NCBI RefSeq assembly: GCF_900091495.1
Contig: NZ_LT607413.1
Coordinates: 1,612,001 to 1,676,000 of the forward strand
DNA from: Micromonospora echinospora
GTDB taxonomy: Bacteria > Actinomycetota > Actinomycetes > Mycobacteriales > Micromonosporaceae
Direction: 5' to 3'
DNA length: 64,000 bases
A program made the translations under genes and the position numbers. The notes under the pieces are model-generated. The model searched no databases and was not told the DNA's origin. It saw only the letters and a list, made by a program, of their open reading frames with translations. Shown in pieces: positions 25,617 through 34,663 of this stretch. How positions within the stretch are numbered: the stretch's first letter is position 1; the number at the start of each line of letters is the position of its first letter.

Positions 25617-27839
25617 TCATCCCACGTCACCCGGGCCGTCGCCGGCCGGCTCGTTGAGGAAGACCCGGCGGACCACCCGTTCGGCGGCCCGCCCGTCGTC
25701 CCAGACGCAGAACCGGGCCCGGAACCGCTGCCGTTCCCCGGTGGCCGCCGGCGAGTCGACCGCCCCGGAGCGGAACACGTCGACCAGGCCGGGGAAGGTG
25801 GTCGCCACCGCGCCCGGCGGTTCCTCGGTCACGTCGAAGTAGACGCCCCGCGCCAGCCGGTACGCCGCCAGGTCCGGCGCGTACACCACGATCGGCCGGT
25901 CCAGCACGGCGAAGTCGAACATCGCCGAGGAGTAGTCGGTGACCAGCACGTCGGCGGCGAGGTAGAGGTCCTCCACCGGCTCGTACGCGCTGACGTCGGT
26001 CACCCGGTCGCCGGACGGCCAGCCGGACCCGTCCGGCTCGCGGTCGTGGAAGTAGTGGCTGCGCACCAGCAGCCGCCCGCCGGGGCCGAGCGCGTCGAGC
26101 AGTTGGTGGGAATCGAACGGGGGACGGTAGCCGGGCAGGTGCTCCCGGTGGGTGGGCGCGTAGAGCACCACCCGCTCCCCGGGCCCGGCACCGAGCCCGG
26201 CCCGGAGGTCGGCGACCTCGTCGGCGGTGGCGTTCACCAGCCGGTCGTTGCGCGGATAGCCCACCTCCAGGGTGGTGTACGACGCCGGGTACGCCCGCTC
26301 CCACATCTGGGTGGAGAAGCTGTTCGAGGAGATGCTGAAGTCCCACCGGTCGACCCGGCGCAGCAGCGCGGCGAAGTCCATCCCGGACGCGCCGAGCGGG
26401 TACCGCCGCTGGTCCAGCCCCATCACCTTGACCGGGGTGCCGTGGTGCGTCTGCACGTGCAGGGTGCCGGGGCGTTTGCGCAGGTGGTCGGGGAAGTTGA
26501 CGTTGTTGACCAGCCACCGCGCCCGGGCCAGCGCCCGGAAGTAGGCGGCGGTGCCCGCCACCACGTACTCCAGACCGGGCGGCATCGAGTCGACCCGGTC
26601 CCGCCGGACGATCCACAACCCGCGTACGTGCGGGGCCAGCCGGCGGGCGGCGGCGTGGATCGCGGCCGGGTTGCAGGCGTACCCCCGGTACCAGTACGCG
26701 GCGTAGACGGCGAGCGTCGGGTCCACCGGCCGGCGCAACTCCGCCCGGTAGCCGGCGAGCAGCGCGGCGTCCCGGGTCAGCCGCGCCGCGCCGCGCAGCA
26801 CCGGGGCACCCCGCCGCCGGGCCGCCCGCACGGTCCGCCGGGCCGTCCCACCCGCCTGGTGGACGCCGCGCAGCGCGCTGAAGGTACGCCACCGTCCGGC
26901 CGCCACCAGCCGGTGCTTGAGCCCCTCGACCCCGTCCGGCGCCCGGTACCCGCCCGGTGGCCGCCAGCGGGCGTGCTCGGCGACGACCCGGTCGAAGAAC
27001 GCCGCCCGCAGCTCCGGGGCGATCCGCTCGCCGTTGCCGAGCACCGTCAGGTAGTGCCAGACCATCCGCTCGAACAGCACCGGGCGCAACTCCTGCGCGC
27101 CGGCGGCGGCCGGATGGTCGGCCAGGAACCGGAACACCCGCTCCCACTGGGCGAAGACGTCGAAGTGCCGGTCCCCCGGGGTACGGGTGATCGCCCCGGC
27201 CCGCCGCTGCCGGTAGTTCACGCAGACCCGGTCGAGCAGCCCGATCCGCCCGGCGGCCAGCAGCACGGGATAGCTGAACGAGACGTCCTCGTACCAGCCG
27301 GGCGCGAAACGCAGCCCGAGGGAGACCAGGAACTCCCGGCGGACCAGCTTGTTCCAGGCGGTGTGCAGCAGGGCGACCGTCTCGGGGCGGTCCCGCAGCC
27401 GGAACGTCTCCGGGCCGACCGGTTCCGGGTGGACGTCGCGCAGCGCGCTGCGGGTGACGCTGTCGTCCCAGTGCACCCGGACGTGGTCGACCAGGAGCAC
27501 GTCCGGTCGGGTGGCGCGGAGCCGCTCGGCGACCACCGGCAGGCACCCGGGGGTGAGCCAGTCGTCGCCGTCGACGAACCAGACGTACTCGCCGGTGGCC
27601 CGGTCCAGCCCGACGTTGCGGGCCGGACCGAGCCCGACGTTCCCGGTCAGCCGGACCAGCCGGACCCGGGGGTCCCGGCCGGCGTAGCCGGTGAGGATCT
27701 CCGGGCTGGCGTCCGGGGAGCAGTCGTCGACGGCGATCACCTCGACGTCGTCGAACGCCTGCCCGAGCAGGGAGTCGAGGCACTCGCGCAGGTAGCCCTG
27801 GACCCGGTGGACCGGTACGACGAAGCTGATCAGCGCCAT
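25617..27839 (-). CDS. Fused GT2 glycosyltransferase and CDP-glycerol glycerophosphotransferase
   Basis: A 740-residue bifunctional wall-polymer enzyme. Residues 1 to about 210 are a GT2 domain (VPVHR, VDDCSPDAS at 37-45, DGDDW at 90-94). Residues about 375-735 are a TagF/TagB-like domain with the characteristic THHGTPVKVMGLD, YAPTHREHLP and TDYSSAMFDFAV motifs. It should add sugars and glycerol-phosphate-like units to a lipid-linked teichoic-acid-type polymer. It is the last gene of the leftward cluster with the ABC exporter. ATG 27839. The exact polymer is unknown. Confidence 0.9.
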   Translation of the reverse strand: MALISFVVPVHRVQGYLRECLDSLLGQAFDDVEVIAVDDCSPDASPEILTGYAGRDPRVRLVRLTGNVGLGPARNVGLDRATGEYVWFVDGDDWLTPGCLPVVAERLRATRPDVLLVDHVRVHWDDSVTRSALRDVHPEPVGPETFRLRDRPETVALLHTAWNKLVRREFLVSLGLRFAPGWYEDVSFSYPVLLAAGRIGLLDRVCVNYRQRRAGAITRTPGDRHFDVFAQWERVFRFLADHPAAAGAQELRPVLFERMVWHYLTVLGNGERIAPELRAAFFDRVVAEHARWRPPGGYRAPDGVEGLKHRLVAAGRWRTFSALRGVHQAGGTARRTVRAARRRGAPVLRGAARLTRDAALLAGYRAELRRPVDPTLAVYAAYWYRGYACNPAAIHAAARRLAPHVRGLWIVRRDRVDSMPPGLEYVVAGTAAYFRALARARWLVNNVNFPDHLRKRPGTLHVQTHHGTPVKVMGLDQRRYPLGASGMDFAALLRRVDRWDFSISSNSFSTQMWERAYPASYTTLEVGYPRNDRLVNATADEVADLRAGLGAGPGERVVLYAPTHREHLPGYRPPFDSHQLLDALGPGGRLLVRSHYFHDREPDGSGWPSGDRVTDVSAYEPVEDLYLAADVLVTDYSSAMFDFAVLDRPIVVYAPDLAAYRLARGVYFDVTEEPPGAVATTFPGLVDVFRSGAVDSPAATGERQRFRARFCVWDDGRAAERVVRRVFLNEPAGDGPGDVG

Positions 27840-27876
27840 CCCGGGCCCCCCGGTCAGTCCACCGCGCGGTGCCCCC

Positions 27877-29874
27877 TCACCGCGCCGGGGCGGTACGCGC
27901 GGCGCGGGCCGGGACGGTCACCCAGGCGGCGACCACACTCATCACGAACACCACGAAAAGGTACGCACCGAGTGTAGCCATCCCCACCCACGCGAATCCG
28001 GCAATCAGCGCCACGACCAGCAGGATCGAACGCCCCTCCCAGCCCAGCGTGAGGTCGTGCAGCGGCGGAGCAGGTTGCCGCTTCTCCAACCGGGCCACCA
28101 GGTCGTAGTGGAGCAGGGTCAGCACGAAGACGTACCCGAAGACCAGCGGCAGCGGCACGTCGCCGGCCACCCCGACGGCGATCGCGAAGACGTACTCGGC
28201 GGCCCGCAGCGCGGCCGGCACCAGCCAGTCCAGCGGGCCCTCGGCCCGGCCGCGCGCGGCGAGGCCGGCGGCGAGCAGCACCAGCAGCGCCACCGGGGCA
28301 GCCCAGCGGGCGGTGTCGGCATCGGCCAGCGCCATCCCGAGCAGGCCCGCCGCGGCCAGCGCGGCGAGCACCGCGAGGGGGAGCTGCGCCGGGATCCGCC
28401 CGCCGAACCGGCGCAGCAGCGGACCGTCGTCGCGGTGCAGACCGGCGTCGACGGTGCCGAGCGCCGGCACCCGCATGAACCGGGCCCGCAGGGTGCGCAG
28501 CGCCCCGGTGTACGCGAACGCCAGCCCACCCCAGACCAGGACGGCGACCAGGGCTACCCGGGTGTCGAAGAGCGCGGCGGCCAGCGCGATCAGCGCCCAG
28601 CGTTCCCCGATCGGGAAGACCACGGTCCGCTTCAGCCAGTACGACAGCGAGCCGGTGTCGTTCTGCACCCGGTTCGACGCGGCGTTCAGCTTGTCGCCGA
28701 TGCCCCCACCGGTGCTGGCGGCCTTCGGCCGGCGGGCCGCCGCGTCGTGCAGCACCCCGTACCAGGCGTCGATGTGGTGTCGCACGGTCTGGAGGGTCAT
28801 CGCGGCGAGCGCCAGGACCCAGCCGTCGCCCAACCCGGCGTGCGTCATCCCGAAGCCGAGCCCGGCGTAGACGACGTACTCCTTGGCCCGGTCGGCCATG
28901 GTGTCCAGCCAGCCGCCCCAGGGGCTGAAGTTGCGGGTGTACCGGGCGAGCTGCCCGTCCACGCAGTCGAGCATGAACCCGAGGTAGAGCAGCACGCCGC
29001 CGGCCACCAGCGCGGGCCGTCCGCCCACCCCGAACAGCACCGCCGCGACCACGGCGAAGAGCACCGAGATCATGGTGACCCCGGTCGGCGTCAGCCGGAG
29101 CCGTGCGCAGAGCTTCGTCACGTACGGCGACCAGGTGCTGACGAAGTACGTGGTGAAGAAGTCGTCCCGCTCCTTGACCGACAGCCGCAGCTCGGCCGCG
29201 TCCTCGTCCACCCCGGCCAGCTCGGCGCGGGCGGCGGCCAGCCCCGCCGGGTCGACGACCCGGTGCGCGACGAGCAGGCGCACCCGGTGCGCGAAGGTCA
29301 GCGCCCCGGTGGCCGTGAACGCGGCGAAGAGCCGGTCCAGGTCGGTGCCGACCGGCGTGGCATCGGACGCGACCGGGGCGGGGACGGCGGCGCCCGGAGC
29401 ACCGGCCACGTCGGCGGGCGGGCCGACCGTACCGGCGGGGACGGTCGTGGTGGCGGCCGTCCGGGCGGCGGCGACCAGCGCGGGCAGGTCGGCCGGAACG
29501 ACCCGGAGCGCGCCGCCGAAGCTGCCGGTGGCGTCGGGCAGCGTACCGGTGGAGCCGGCGGACACCACCTGGCCGCGTTCCTCGTGGACCACCGCGTGCC
29601 GGTCGGCCGGCGGGTCGGCCAGCACCAGCGCGGCCGTGCCCGGGACCGGGCTGGTGGCGAGGTGCTTCAGCACGGTGGTGTGGGCCACCAGGTCCGCTCC
29701 GGAGACCAGCACCGGCCCGGTCGCGTGCTCGGCCAGCGCGGCCAGCTCGCCCAGGTCGGCGGCGACCCGGACCTCGGTCGCCCCGGCGGCCCGCCACTGC
29801 GCGACGAGGTGGGGAACGGTGTCGTCGGGAAGCGCCGCCGGCCCCCCGGCGGCGAGCACGATCGCGAGCGTCAC
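27877..29874 (-). CDS. CDP-alcohol phosphotransferase fusion protein
   Basis: A 665-residue protein with three parts. The N-terminus (1-135) resembles a nucleotidyltransferase (LAIVLAAGGPAALPDDTVPHLV) but lacks the GxGxRL...PK signature, so it may be inactive or use another substrate. The middle has the complete CDP-alcohol motif D303xxDG307xxAR311-G320-D324-D328. About eight membrane segments follow. The fusion recalls inositol-phosphate cytidylyltransferase/DIPP synthases, which make phosphodiester polyols. GTG 29874 overlaps the ABC ATPase stop by 4 bases. It probably makes a polymer linkage or membrane head group. Confidence 0.82.
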   Translation of the reverse strand: MTLAIVLAAGGPAALPDDTVPHLVAQWRAAGATEVRVAADLGELAALAEHATGPVLVSGADLVAHTTVLKHLATSPVPGTAALVLADPPADRHAVVHEERGQVVSAGSTGTLPDATGSFGGALRVVPADLPALVAAARTAATTTVPAGTVGPPADVAGAPGAAVPAPVASDATPVGTDLDRLFAAFTATGALTFAHRVRLLVAHRVVDPAGLAAARAELAGVDEDAAELRLSVKERDDFFTTYFVSTWSPYVTKLCARLRLTPTGVTMISVLFAVVAAVLFGVGGRPALVAGGVLLYLGFMLDCVDGQLARYTRNFSPWGGWLDTMADRAKEYVVYAGLGFGMTHAGLGDGWVLALAAMTLQTVRHHIDAWYGVLHDAAARRPKAASTGGGIGDKLNAASNRVQNDTGSLSYWLKRTVVFPIGERWALIALAAALFDTRVALVAVLVWGGLAFAYTGALRTLRARFMRVPALGTVDAGLHRDDGPLLRRFGGRIPAQLPLAVLAALAAAGLLGMALADADTARWAAPVALLVLLAAGLAARGRAEGPLDWLVPAALRAAEYVFAIAVGVAGDVPLPLVFGYVFVLTLLHYDLVARLEKRQPAPPLHDLTLGWEGRSILLVVALIAGFAWVGMATLGAYLFVVFVMSVVAAWVTVPARAARTAPAR

Positions 29875-30605
29875 CGCGCGACCGACCGGTGGTACGCGGC
29901 GAGCGCCTCGTCCAGCGACCCGTCGACGGCCAACCGGCCACCGTCAAGGTAGAGACCCCGACGGCAGAACCGGGTCAGGTCCTTCTCGTTGTGTGACACC
30001 AGCACCAAGGTGCGCCCCTCCGCGAGCAGTCGGTCGATCGTGGCGTAGCACTTCGCACGGAACTCCGCGTCCCCGACGGCCGTCACCTCGTCCATCAGCA
30101 GCACGGGGTGCGGCAGCCGGCTGACGATCGCGAAGCCGAGCCGGATCTTCATCCCGGAGGAGTAGTGCCGTACCGGAGTGTCGACGGCCCGCTCGACCTG
30201 CTCGCCAGCGAAGGAGATGATGTCATCGAAGTGCCGCCGGAGGTAATCCGGAGAGAGTCCGTGCAGGCCACCGACCAGGTGCAGGTTCTCCCGCCCGGTC
30301 AGGTCGTTCGCGAAGCCGGCGGAGAGTTCCAGCAGCGGGGCGACCGCACCACGCACCCGGATCCGTCCCTCGTCGGGGATCAGCACCCCGGCGATCAGCC
30401 GCAGCAGGGTGCTCTTGCCGCTGCCGTTGCGGCCCAGCACACCGACCCGTTCCCCGGGGGCGATGGTGAACGACACCTCCCGCAGCGGCCAGAACCGACC
30501 GCCGTCCGGGTCCCGGCCGCCCCGGTGGACGACCAGCTCGCGCAGGCGCAACCGCCGCCGCCGGTTACGGACGAACCGGATGCCCAGCCCGTCCGCCTCG
30601 ATCAT
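29871..30605 (-). CDS. Wall-polymer ABC exporter ATPase (TagH-like)
   Basis: A 244-residue ABC ATPase of the polysaccharide/teichoic-acid exporter type. Walker A GRNGSGKST, then VAPLLELSAGFANDLTGRENLHL, signature YSSGMKIRLGFA and Walker B PVLLMDEVTAVGD, all as in TagH/Wzt. It lacks the C-terminal polymer-binding extension of long Wzt proteins. ATG 30605 with GGAG upstream. It is 35 bp behind the permease. Confidence 0.92.
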   Translation of the reverse strand: MIEADGLGIRFVRNRRRRLRLRELVVHRGGRDPDGGRFWPLREVSFTIAPGERVGVLGRNGSGKSTLLRLIAGVLIPDEGRIRVRGAVAPLLELSAGFANDLTGRENLHLVGGLHGLSPDYLRRHFDDIISFAGEQVERAVDTPVRHYSSGMKIRLGFAIVSRLPHPVLLMDEVTAVGDAEFRAKCYATIDRLLAEGRTLVLVSHNEKDLTRFCRRGLYLDGGRLAVDGSLDEALAAYHRSVAR

Positions 30606-30640
30606 CGCGGTCACTCCGCGCCGCTTCCCGGTAGCACGCC

Positions 30641-31468
30641 TCACAACTCCTTGAGCACGGCCGGTTCGAGGCGCCGGAACGCCAGCCGACCGACGACGAG
30701 CACGAGCAGGCTGCCGGTGACCGAGGTGACCAGCAACCGGGTGTCCGGGAACTCGTCCGGATACCAGGCCGCGTGGTGTAGCTGCACGATGCCGACCAGC
30801 GGGTTCAGCTCGTAGACCGCCTTGCACCACCCGGGGGCCGGGGAGTCCCGGACCAGGCTCAGCGGATAGATGATCGGCGTGGCGTAGAAGAGCACCCGGA
30901 GGACCAGTCGCATCACCCGCTCCACGTCGCGCACCAGCACGTTCAGGGCGGAGAGCAGCAGCGCCACCCCGACCAGCAGGGCCGCCTGCACCAGCAGGGC
31001 CAACGGGAGGGCGAGCAGCTCCACGCCCGGGTCGATCCGGCCGCGCAGGGCGTAGACCGCGGCGATGCCGACCAGGATCGGCAGGCCGGCGACGTACTCG
31101 GCGAACCGGCCGGCGACCCGGCCGACCGGGAAGATCTCCCGGGGCACGTTCAGCACGGTGACCAGCCGGGCCTGACCGGTCAGCGCGTTGGCCGCTTCGG
31201 TGATCGCCGAGGCGGCCCACTGCCAGGCGAAGATCCCGGCGACCAGGAAGAGCGGGTACGTCCCGGCCGCCTCGCCCAGGTGCCGGCCGGTGTCCCGGGC
31301 GTACAGGACCCCGAAGACGAAGTAGTAGACCGCGCCCAGACCGAGCGGCTCGATCAGCGACCAGAGGTACCCGAGCACGGAGCGCTGGTACTTCACCGCC
31401 AGGTCACGGCGGACCAGGATGCGCAGCGCGTTGCGGTGCGACCACAGGGTCGCGGCACCGGTCGCCAC
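30641..31468 (-). CDS. Wall-polymer ABC exporter permease (TagG-like)
   Basis: A 275-residue ABC-2 membrane protein with six predicted segments. It has the exporter N-terminus RDLAVKYQRSVLGYLWSLIEPL, the NVPREIFPVGR loop and the FYATPIIYPLSLV re-entrant helix. It should export the lipid-linked polymer. GTG 31468 has GGGAGG upstream and begins the operon permease-ATPase-phosphotransferase-transferase. Confidence 0.92.
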   Translation of the reverse strand: MATGAATLWSHRNALRILVRRDLAVKYQRSVLGYLWSLIEPLGLGAVYYFVFGVLYARDTGRHLGEAAGTYPLFLVAGIFAWQWAASAITEAANALTGQARLVTVLNVPREIFPVGRVAGRFAEYVAGLPILVGIAAVYALRGRIDPGVELLALPLALLVQAALLVGVALLLSALNVLVRDVERVMRLVLRVLFYATPIIYPLSLVRDSPAPGWCKAVYELNPLVGIVQLHHAAWYPDEFPDTRLLVTSVTGSLLVLVVGRLAFRRLEPAVLKEL

Positions 31469-31545
31469 CGTCGCCTCCCGCCCCGGCCCGCGCTCCGGCG
31501 ACCGGCTCGCCGGGAGCCGTCACACGGGTGGCCCGGCCCCTGGCC

Positions 31546-32916
<1,371 letters not shown>

Positions 32917-33181
32917 GATCCCCACCTCTCCCCTCGGCCCCGGCGACGTCGGTGGGGCCGCCGGCGAGCGTACCCGCCCTGGTCACGGTTTCCCCGATGG
33001 GTCGCCACCACACCCGCGCCGATCGCCGTCGTCGGGGAGGGGTCACCCGGCTCCGGCGCGGGTAAGCACCTACGGGTACGCCGGTTGCCGATCCACCTGC
33101 GGGCCGAGGGCGCGGTGGCGCGCCCCGCCTACCGTGGATTGCAGAGGCGGCCAAAGCGCCGCAGAGTGGGAGTAGACGACG

Positions 33182-33385
33182 ATGAGTCGCAAACTGGTCC
33201 GGCCCCGTCAGGGGCGAATGCTCGCCGGTGTCTGCGCCGGCCTGGCCCAGCGGTTCGGCAGGTCTCCCGGGTTTGTCCGACTGCTGTTCCTGCTGTCCCT
33301 GCTGCTGCCCGGCACCCAGGTCATCGTCTACCTGGTGCTCTGGCTCCTGATGCCCAACGAGGACCGGTACGCCGTCCAGTACTGA
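33182..33385 (+). CDS. PspC-domain membrane protein
   Basis: A 67-residue protein with a basic N-terminus, the PspC signature MLAGVCAGLAQRFGRSPGFVRLLFLL and one further membrane segment (VIVYLVLWLLMP). Members sense or respond to envelope stress. The ATG at 33182 has GGGAG upstream. It is monocistronic, with a strong terminator behind it. Confidence 0.88.
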   Translation: MSRKLVRPRQGRMLAGVCAGLAQRFGRSPGFVRLLFLLSLLLPGTQVIVYLVLWLLMPNEDRYAVQY

Positions 33386-33426
33386 CCCGCGCCGCCACGT
33401 TCGACGTGGCGCGACCCGACGACCAA

Positions 33427-33458
33427 GACGCCCGCCCCGGCTTCCCGGGGCGGGCGTC
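33427..33458. terminator. Bidirectional terminator hairpin
   Basis: A 14-bp perfect stem with a CTTC tetraloop between two converging genes. A second, shorter 8-bp hairpin (33393-33411) precedes it, just after the pspC-like gene. Confidence 0.85.
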
Positions 33459-33481
33459 GCCACGTTGCGGCGGTCGCAGGG

Positions 33482-34255
33482 TCAGGGTGCGGCGTAGGTG
33501 ACGGTGACCGTCTGGTAGCCGAGTGAGCGGAGCAGTCCCTCCAGCATCTTGCGGGTGTTCGCCTCGGCGCGGGCCGCGAGTTCGCTGTCCCGGGCGGCGG
33601 CGGTGATCCGCTCCTCGGCCAGCCGGTAGACCTCCCGCTGTCGGTTCGGGTCGTCGGCGAAGACGTCGCCGAGCCGGTTGAGCAGCCCCCGCTTCTCGGC
33701 GAAGACGTAGCTCTTCTCGATGTCGAGGTTGGTGTCGCTCATCTGCGGCGCGGGGAGAGTGATCTCGACGGACTTCCCGTCGGCGGACTCCACCACCGCC
33801 CCTTCGGCGATCTTCGAGAAGTCGACGTACGCCTCGACCCGGCCCGCCCCGACGAAGAGGGTGCGCTCGTTGAGCAGGAAGTCCGGCACGTACTTCCGGT
33901 CGGTCTCCAGGTCGACGACGACCTGGAAGTTGCCCTCGGCGGCCACGTAGCGGCTGAGGTCCCGGATCGACTTCAGCAACGGCGGCTGGCTGCGGTCGGT
34001 GGTCTCCTGGGCGAACGGGTTACGCCAGCTCGGCCAGAGGCCGGTCACCTGGGTGCCGAGCAGGATCACCATGACCAGCGCGGCGGCCCCGAGCACCAGG
34101 AGCAGCCCACGGGCCGGGCCACGGCGACCGGCGTCGGCCGGCTCGTCGGGCTCGACGGCCGGCCGGTCAGCCGGTGCCGGATCGGTCGACCCGCTGTCGG
34201 TCGGGTATTCCGGGAACTCGCGCGTGGGCTGGTTGACATCGCCGTTGCGGGACAT
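33482..34255 (-). CDS. DUF4230 membrane-anchored protein
   Basis: A 257-residue protein with a Pro/Asp-rich cytoplasmic N-terminus, one membrane segment (about 50-70, GLLLVLGAAALVMVILLGTQV) and an extracytoplasmic DUF4230 domain (LKSIRDLSRYVAAEGNFQVVVDLETDR...VEAYVDFSKI). The family role is unknown. ATG 34255 is chosen because GTGAGGG is nearby and the longer frame (to 34639) is Arg-rich and lies antisense to the argS leader. Confidence 0.85.
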   Translation of the reverse strand: MSRNGDVNQPTREFPEYPTDSGSTDPAPADRPAVEPDEPADAGRRGPARGLLLVLGAAALVMVILLGTQVTGLWPSWRNPFAQETTDRSQPPLLKSIRDLSRYVAAEGNFQVVVDLETDRKYVPDFLLNERTLFVGAGRVEAYVDFSKIAEGAVVESADGKSVEITLPAPQMSDTNLDIEKSYVFAEKRGLLNRLGDVFADDPNRQREVYRLAEERITAAARDSELAARAEANTRKMLEGLLRSLGYQTVTVTYAAP

Positions 34256-34475
34256 CGCCCTCACCGTCCTCGGTCGTGACATTGCTGTCTGGGAATGACG
34301 GTACGTCCCCGGTACGACACGCGCCCGTCGAGCGGGATTCACCTTGACGGCGGTGGCGGTCGCGCGGCTGGCAGACGGCCGGAGGAATAAGTCCGCGCCG
34401 AGGCGGCGGCGACACGTACAATGCTCGACGGTCGGGTCGCGTGGATCGCGGCCCGTAGCGCCCGAGGCGGTGGAC
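34256..34475. other. Divergent gap upstream of the arginyl-tRNA synthetase leader
   Basis: This stretch holds the promoter regions for the DUF4230 gene and the arginyl-tRNA synthetase transcript. No other gene or repeat is visible. Confidence 0.5.
34417..34422 (+). promoter_or_regulatory. Candidate -10 box for argS leader transcript
   Basis: TACAAT fits the sigma-70 -10 consensus. Its predicted start near 34430 would give a transcript containing the leader peptide frame at 34476-34526 and the hairpins before argS. A clear -35 is not visible, as is common in this group. Confidence 0.5.
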
Positions 34476-34526
34476 ATGGACCTGGTGATCAGCACCGTCC
34501 TCCGCGCGCGCCTGCGACGACGATAG
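34476..34526 (+). CDS. Arginine-rich leader peptide
   Basis: A 16-codon frame, ATG to TAG, encoding MDLVISTVLRARLRRR, with GAGG 8 bases upstream of the ATG (34464-34467). Five of the last seven residues are Arg, and the final three codons are all CGA, a codon rarely used in GC-rich actinomycetes. It lies 138 bp upstream of the arginyl-tRNA synthetase start. Leader peptides rich in the regulated amino acid control several amino-acid operons by ribosome stalling, so this frame most likely senses charged tRNA-Arg. The coding claim rests on layout, not on conservation. Confidence 0.6.
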   Translation: MDLVISTVLRARLRRR

Positions 34527-34532
34527 TCGGCG
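34509..34532 (+). promoter_or_regulatory. Protector hairpin over the Arg codons
   Basis: CGCC (34509-34512) and GAC (34516-34518) pair with GTC-GGCG (34526-34532), leaving a 3-base bulge and a 7-base loop. The stem overlaps the CGA codons of the leader, as the first stem of an attenuator usually does. It is short, so the call is tentative. Confidence 0.35.
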
Positions 34533-34556
34533 CTCAACCCACCTGCGCACTCCTGC

Positions 34557-34627
34557 CGCCTGGGCCGTGCCCGTGGCGCGTCGACGCGTCGCCTCCTCGA
34601 TCCGGAGCTGCCTGCTCCCTCCGGATC
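34557..34627 (+). promoter_or_regulatory. Leader hairpins before argS
   Basis: Two stems are visible. The first pairs CGCCTGGGC (34557-34565) with GCCCG-T-GGCG (34569-34578) around a 3-base loop. The second pairs GATCCGGAG (34599-34607) exactly with CTCCGGATC (34619-34627) around 11 bases. The loop of the second contains CTCCC (34616-34620), which can also pair with the argS binding site GGGAG (34654-34658), so alternative folds could block translation. No U-run follows, so translational control is as likely as transcription termination. Confidence 0.45.
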
Positions 34628-34663
34628 ATCGCTCTCCATTCACCCGAACTTCCGGGAGTACCC

